The notes under the pieces are model-generated. The model searched no databases, was not told the origin of the DNA, and saw only the letters and a program-made list of their open reading frames with translations. A program made the translations under genes and the position numbers. 64,000 nucleotides of DNA from JALJPB01 sp963933115. GTDB lineage: Bacteria > Pseudomonadota > Gammaproteobacteria > Enterobacterales > Alteromonadaceae. Positions 62,699 to 64,000 of the stretch are shown in pieces. Where the stretch lies: positions 45,949-109,948 of the forward strand of contig CAWVSL010000006.1 of assembly GCA_963933115.1 (NCBI GenBank). The letters run 5' to 3'. The first letter of the stretch is position 1; each line of letters starts with the position of its first letter.

Positions 62699-63028
62699 CT
62701 ACTTATTTTTCGGTGTTGGCCATACAAAGGGAGCGGGCTTGGTGGAAGTTGTTTCTGCTAAGGCTTTATTCTGGGCGAGTATCCCCCTGATTAACTTCCC
62801 CGTTTCTTTATGTTTACTGCAAAATGTTTTTAAGTATAAAATTTCAACTCTACTTCGCGCCCAAGGGGTTGTACGCAGAAATTTCAAACTCGATTTAAGA
62901 CGGGGTTTATTGGTGAAACAACGAATATTAAGTAACTCACCCATTTTATCCCAACCAATTTTCTTCTCCAGTTCGGTCAGGATCTGTTCAAGTTTCACGC
63001 CGTGTAGCGGATCATTACTGTTATTCAT
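62699..63028 (-). CDS. VF530 (DUF2132) family DNA-binding-like protein
   Basis: The 109-residue product contains the VF530 domain: DPLHGVKLEQILTELEKKIGW, IRCFTNKPRLKSSLKFLRTTPWARSRVE (read as two parts around KSSLKFLR). The solved member of the family, from Vibrio fischeri, has a SAP/HeH-like fold suggestive of DNA binding; function is not established. A Lys/Pro-rich tail follows. It lies alone, with its own ATG 63028. Confidence 0.85.
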   Translation of the reverse strand: MNNSNDPLHGVKLEQILTELEKKIGWDKMGELLNIRCFTNKPRLKSSLKFLRTTPWARSRVEILYLKTFCSKHKETGKLIRGILAQNKALAETTSTKPAPFVWPTPKNK

Positions 63029-63204
63029 GGTTTACCTAAAATCAAAAAGAGCATTGTAACAAGTTTCCTAAATATTGACAGACTTATGCATTTAACGCAG
63101 CTAAAAGTACACCAAGAACTTTATGGCAAATTTCCTGTTTTTATTGGAAAGATTAGTGGTATAAAATACACCTAAGAACTTAAAGCGAAACAATATATAA
63201 AGAA

Positions 63205-63660
63205 ATGAAAATATTTTTACTTACACATGAACGTGAATTAAATAGGGTAACCAATACAGGCTCTCTTGCTATAGACGATTCTAATGAAATGGTTGAACGT
63301 ATACTTTGGGATAGAGTAAACCCTAATAAAGGCCTTACTAAACTAATAGAAAATAATCAGGCGTTATTATTATATTCCAAAGGAGAATCATCATCGGCAA
63401 TCATTCAAGAATATGAAAATATCATTATTATTGATGCCACGTGGCAGGAATCACAAAAAATTTTCAATCAAAGCGCTTATTTAAAAAGTGCGCCACAATT
63501 TACGCTGAATACTCCAAATGATTCTTTATACAAACTTAGGGCCAATCAACCTAAAGGCGGGTTATGTACCATAGAATGTATAATCGAAGTATTAAGAACT
63601 AAAGGTGAAAATAAAATAGCATCAGAATTGGCATTAAAATTTGAACAATTTAATGGCTAA
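63205..63660 (+). CDS. Short DTW-domain protein (TapT-like tRNA acp-transferase family)
   Basis: DTW-domain enzymes such as E. coli TapT place 3-amino-3-carboxypropyl on uridine 47 of tRNA. The 151-residue product has the name-giving IIDATWQESQKIF (about 90-102) and YKLRANQPKGGLCTIECI (about 126-143), matching D-T-W, YxxR and the T-E motif. It lacks the N-terminal Cys pairs of TapT and is about 80 residues shorter, so it is a compact variant. MKIFLLTHERELNR is its natural N-terminus. Activity is inference from the family. Confidence 0.72.
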   Translation: MKIFLLTHERELNRVTNTGSLAIDDSNEMVERILWDRVNPNKGLTKLIENNQALLLYSKGESSSAIIQEYENIIIIDATWQESQKIFNQSAYLKSAPQFTLNTPNDSLYKLRANQPKGGLCTIECIIEVLRTKGENKIASELALKFEQFNG

Positions 63661-64000
63661 AAATTTAGCCGCTAATTAAAGCATGGCTAGTAATCGTTGG
63701 TCTGTTATTTATACGTTATCAATATTAAATCTGATCTGAACCCATATTTACTCCTCACTGCTAACTTGAGCTCTGGCATTAGTGTTCATAAGGTTCGATA
63801 TCTTTTTATGGTTGGCAATAAAAAACATTATACGTATTCACAGATAATGTTTTCTTATAAAATATTAGAGTTATAAGGCCTAAAACTAAGTCTGCTTTTT
63901 TTTACTAAGGTAGATGTTCTTTATTGGTTTGTATTAAAATAGAAGATGGCGCTCTTGGTAGGAATCGATAAGAACGCCCTACCCTATGAATATAAAGAAC
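63661..64000. other. Intergenic end of window
   Basis: No gene is supported. A hairpin AAAACATTAT/ATAATGTTTT (about 63822-63854) followed by CTTATAAAA may end the DTW gene. The last 80 bases are copy 2 of the dispersed repeat. Confidence 0.4.
63921..64000 (+). repeat. Dispersed repeat, copy 2 (may continue beyond the window)
   Basis: The core 63921-63955 matches copy 1 with one mismatch in 35. It then reads GGTAGGAATCGATAAGAACG and CCCTACCC. GGCGCTCTT and AAGAACGCC pair with one mismatch, so the stem-loop of copy 1 is kept although the sequence differs. Confidence 0.65.

Noticed and set aside
62739..63059. 106-residue plus-strand ORF opposite the VF530 gene
   Set aside because: Antisense to a recognised conserved domain; no independent support.
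1..64000. CRISPR arrays, tRNA or rRNA genes, transposases, integrases, restriction or toxin-antitoxin systems
   Set aside because: Looked for in the sequence and protein translations; none recognised.

Overview
The window is AT-rich chromosomal DNA of a marine gammaproteobacterium in the order Alteromonadales. The closest fit is Colwellia or a near relative: the protein sequences are close to E. coli and Shewanella homologues, intergenic DNA is very AT-rich, GTG and TTG starts are frequent, and a DUF3718-type small protein is present. No rRNA, tRNA, CRISPR array, insertion sequence or complete prophage was recognised. The assignment to a genus is inference.

Layout. (1) 1-4.2 kb: the start of metB, diverging from metJ across two clusters of MetJ boxes; a short NADP-malic enzyme; an 870-bp gene-free stretch; purA. 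(2) 4.3-14.7 kb, minus strand: the classical cluster DUF2065-hflC-hflK-hflX-hfq-miaA-mutL-amiB-tsaE-nnr, with queG divergent at the end. (3) 15.9-20.9 kb: a DUF1289 protein, a membrane protein ending in an HPt-like domain that has lost its histidine, a DUF4442 thioesterase-like protein, a DMT exporter, a DUF3718 protein and orn. (4) 21-29.3 kb: rsgA-psd-ugpQ, a BlaI/BlaR1-type regulator and sensor pair followed by a decayed Spy/CpxP-type gene, pldB, fieF and trmL. (5) 29.3-35.6 kb: gpsA-secB-grxC-yibN on minus and gpmI-envC-yibQ on plus, the same order as in E. coli. (6) 35.8-38.6 kb: manC-manB for GDP-mannose.

(7) 39-57.4 kb: a carbohydrate region. It holds galM, an SDR and a saccharopine-dehydrogenase-like gene, a GH36 alpha-galactosidase, a GH42 beta-galactosidase with a sodium/sugar symporter, then glpK-glpR-glpD, then galT-galK, a Gfo/Idh/MocA oxidoreductase and a lipoprotein hydrolase. 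Together they take up galactosides, release galactose, and phosphorylate and convert it by the Leloir route. The glycerol-3-phosphate genes sit between the two halves of the galactose set. galE, glpF and a galactose regulator are not in the window.

(8) 57.4-64 kb: an accessory-looking end with small unknown proteins, a frame-broken ORF, an M1-family peptidase with a DUF6702 partner whose base composition looks different, a VF530 protein and a short DTW-domain protein. A related 35-bp-core repeat occurs at both ends of this part (58.2 and 63.9 kb).

Most notable observations: two genes whose correct N-termini have no ATG, GTG or TTG start (a Gfo/Idh gene with a strong Shine-Dalgarno placed in front of ATT, and envC, which is open directly behind the gpmI stop and whose signal-peptide region coincides with a terminator-like hairpin); a Spy/CpxP pseudogene with just two lesions beside the BlaI/BlaR1 pair; direct-repeat GlpR-like half-sites; and the pseudo-HPt membrane protein. 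No convincing wholly new multi-gene system was found.
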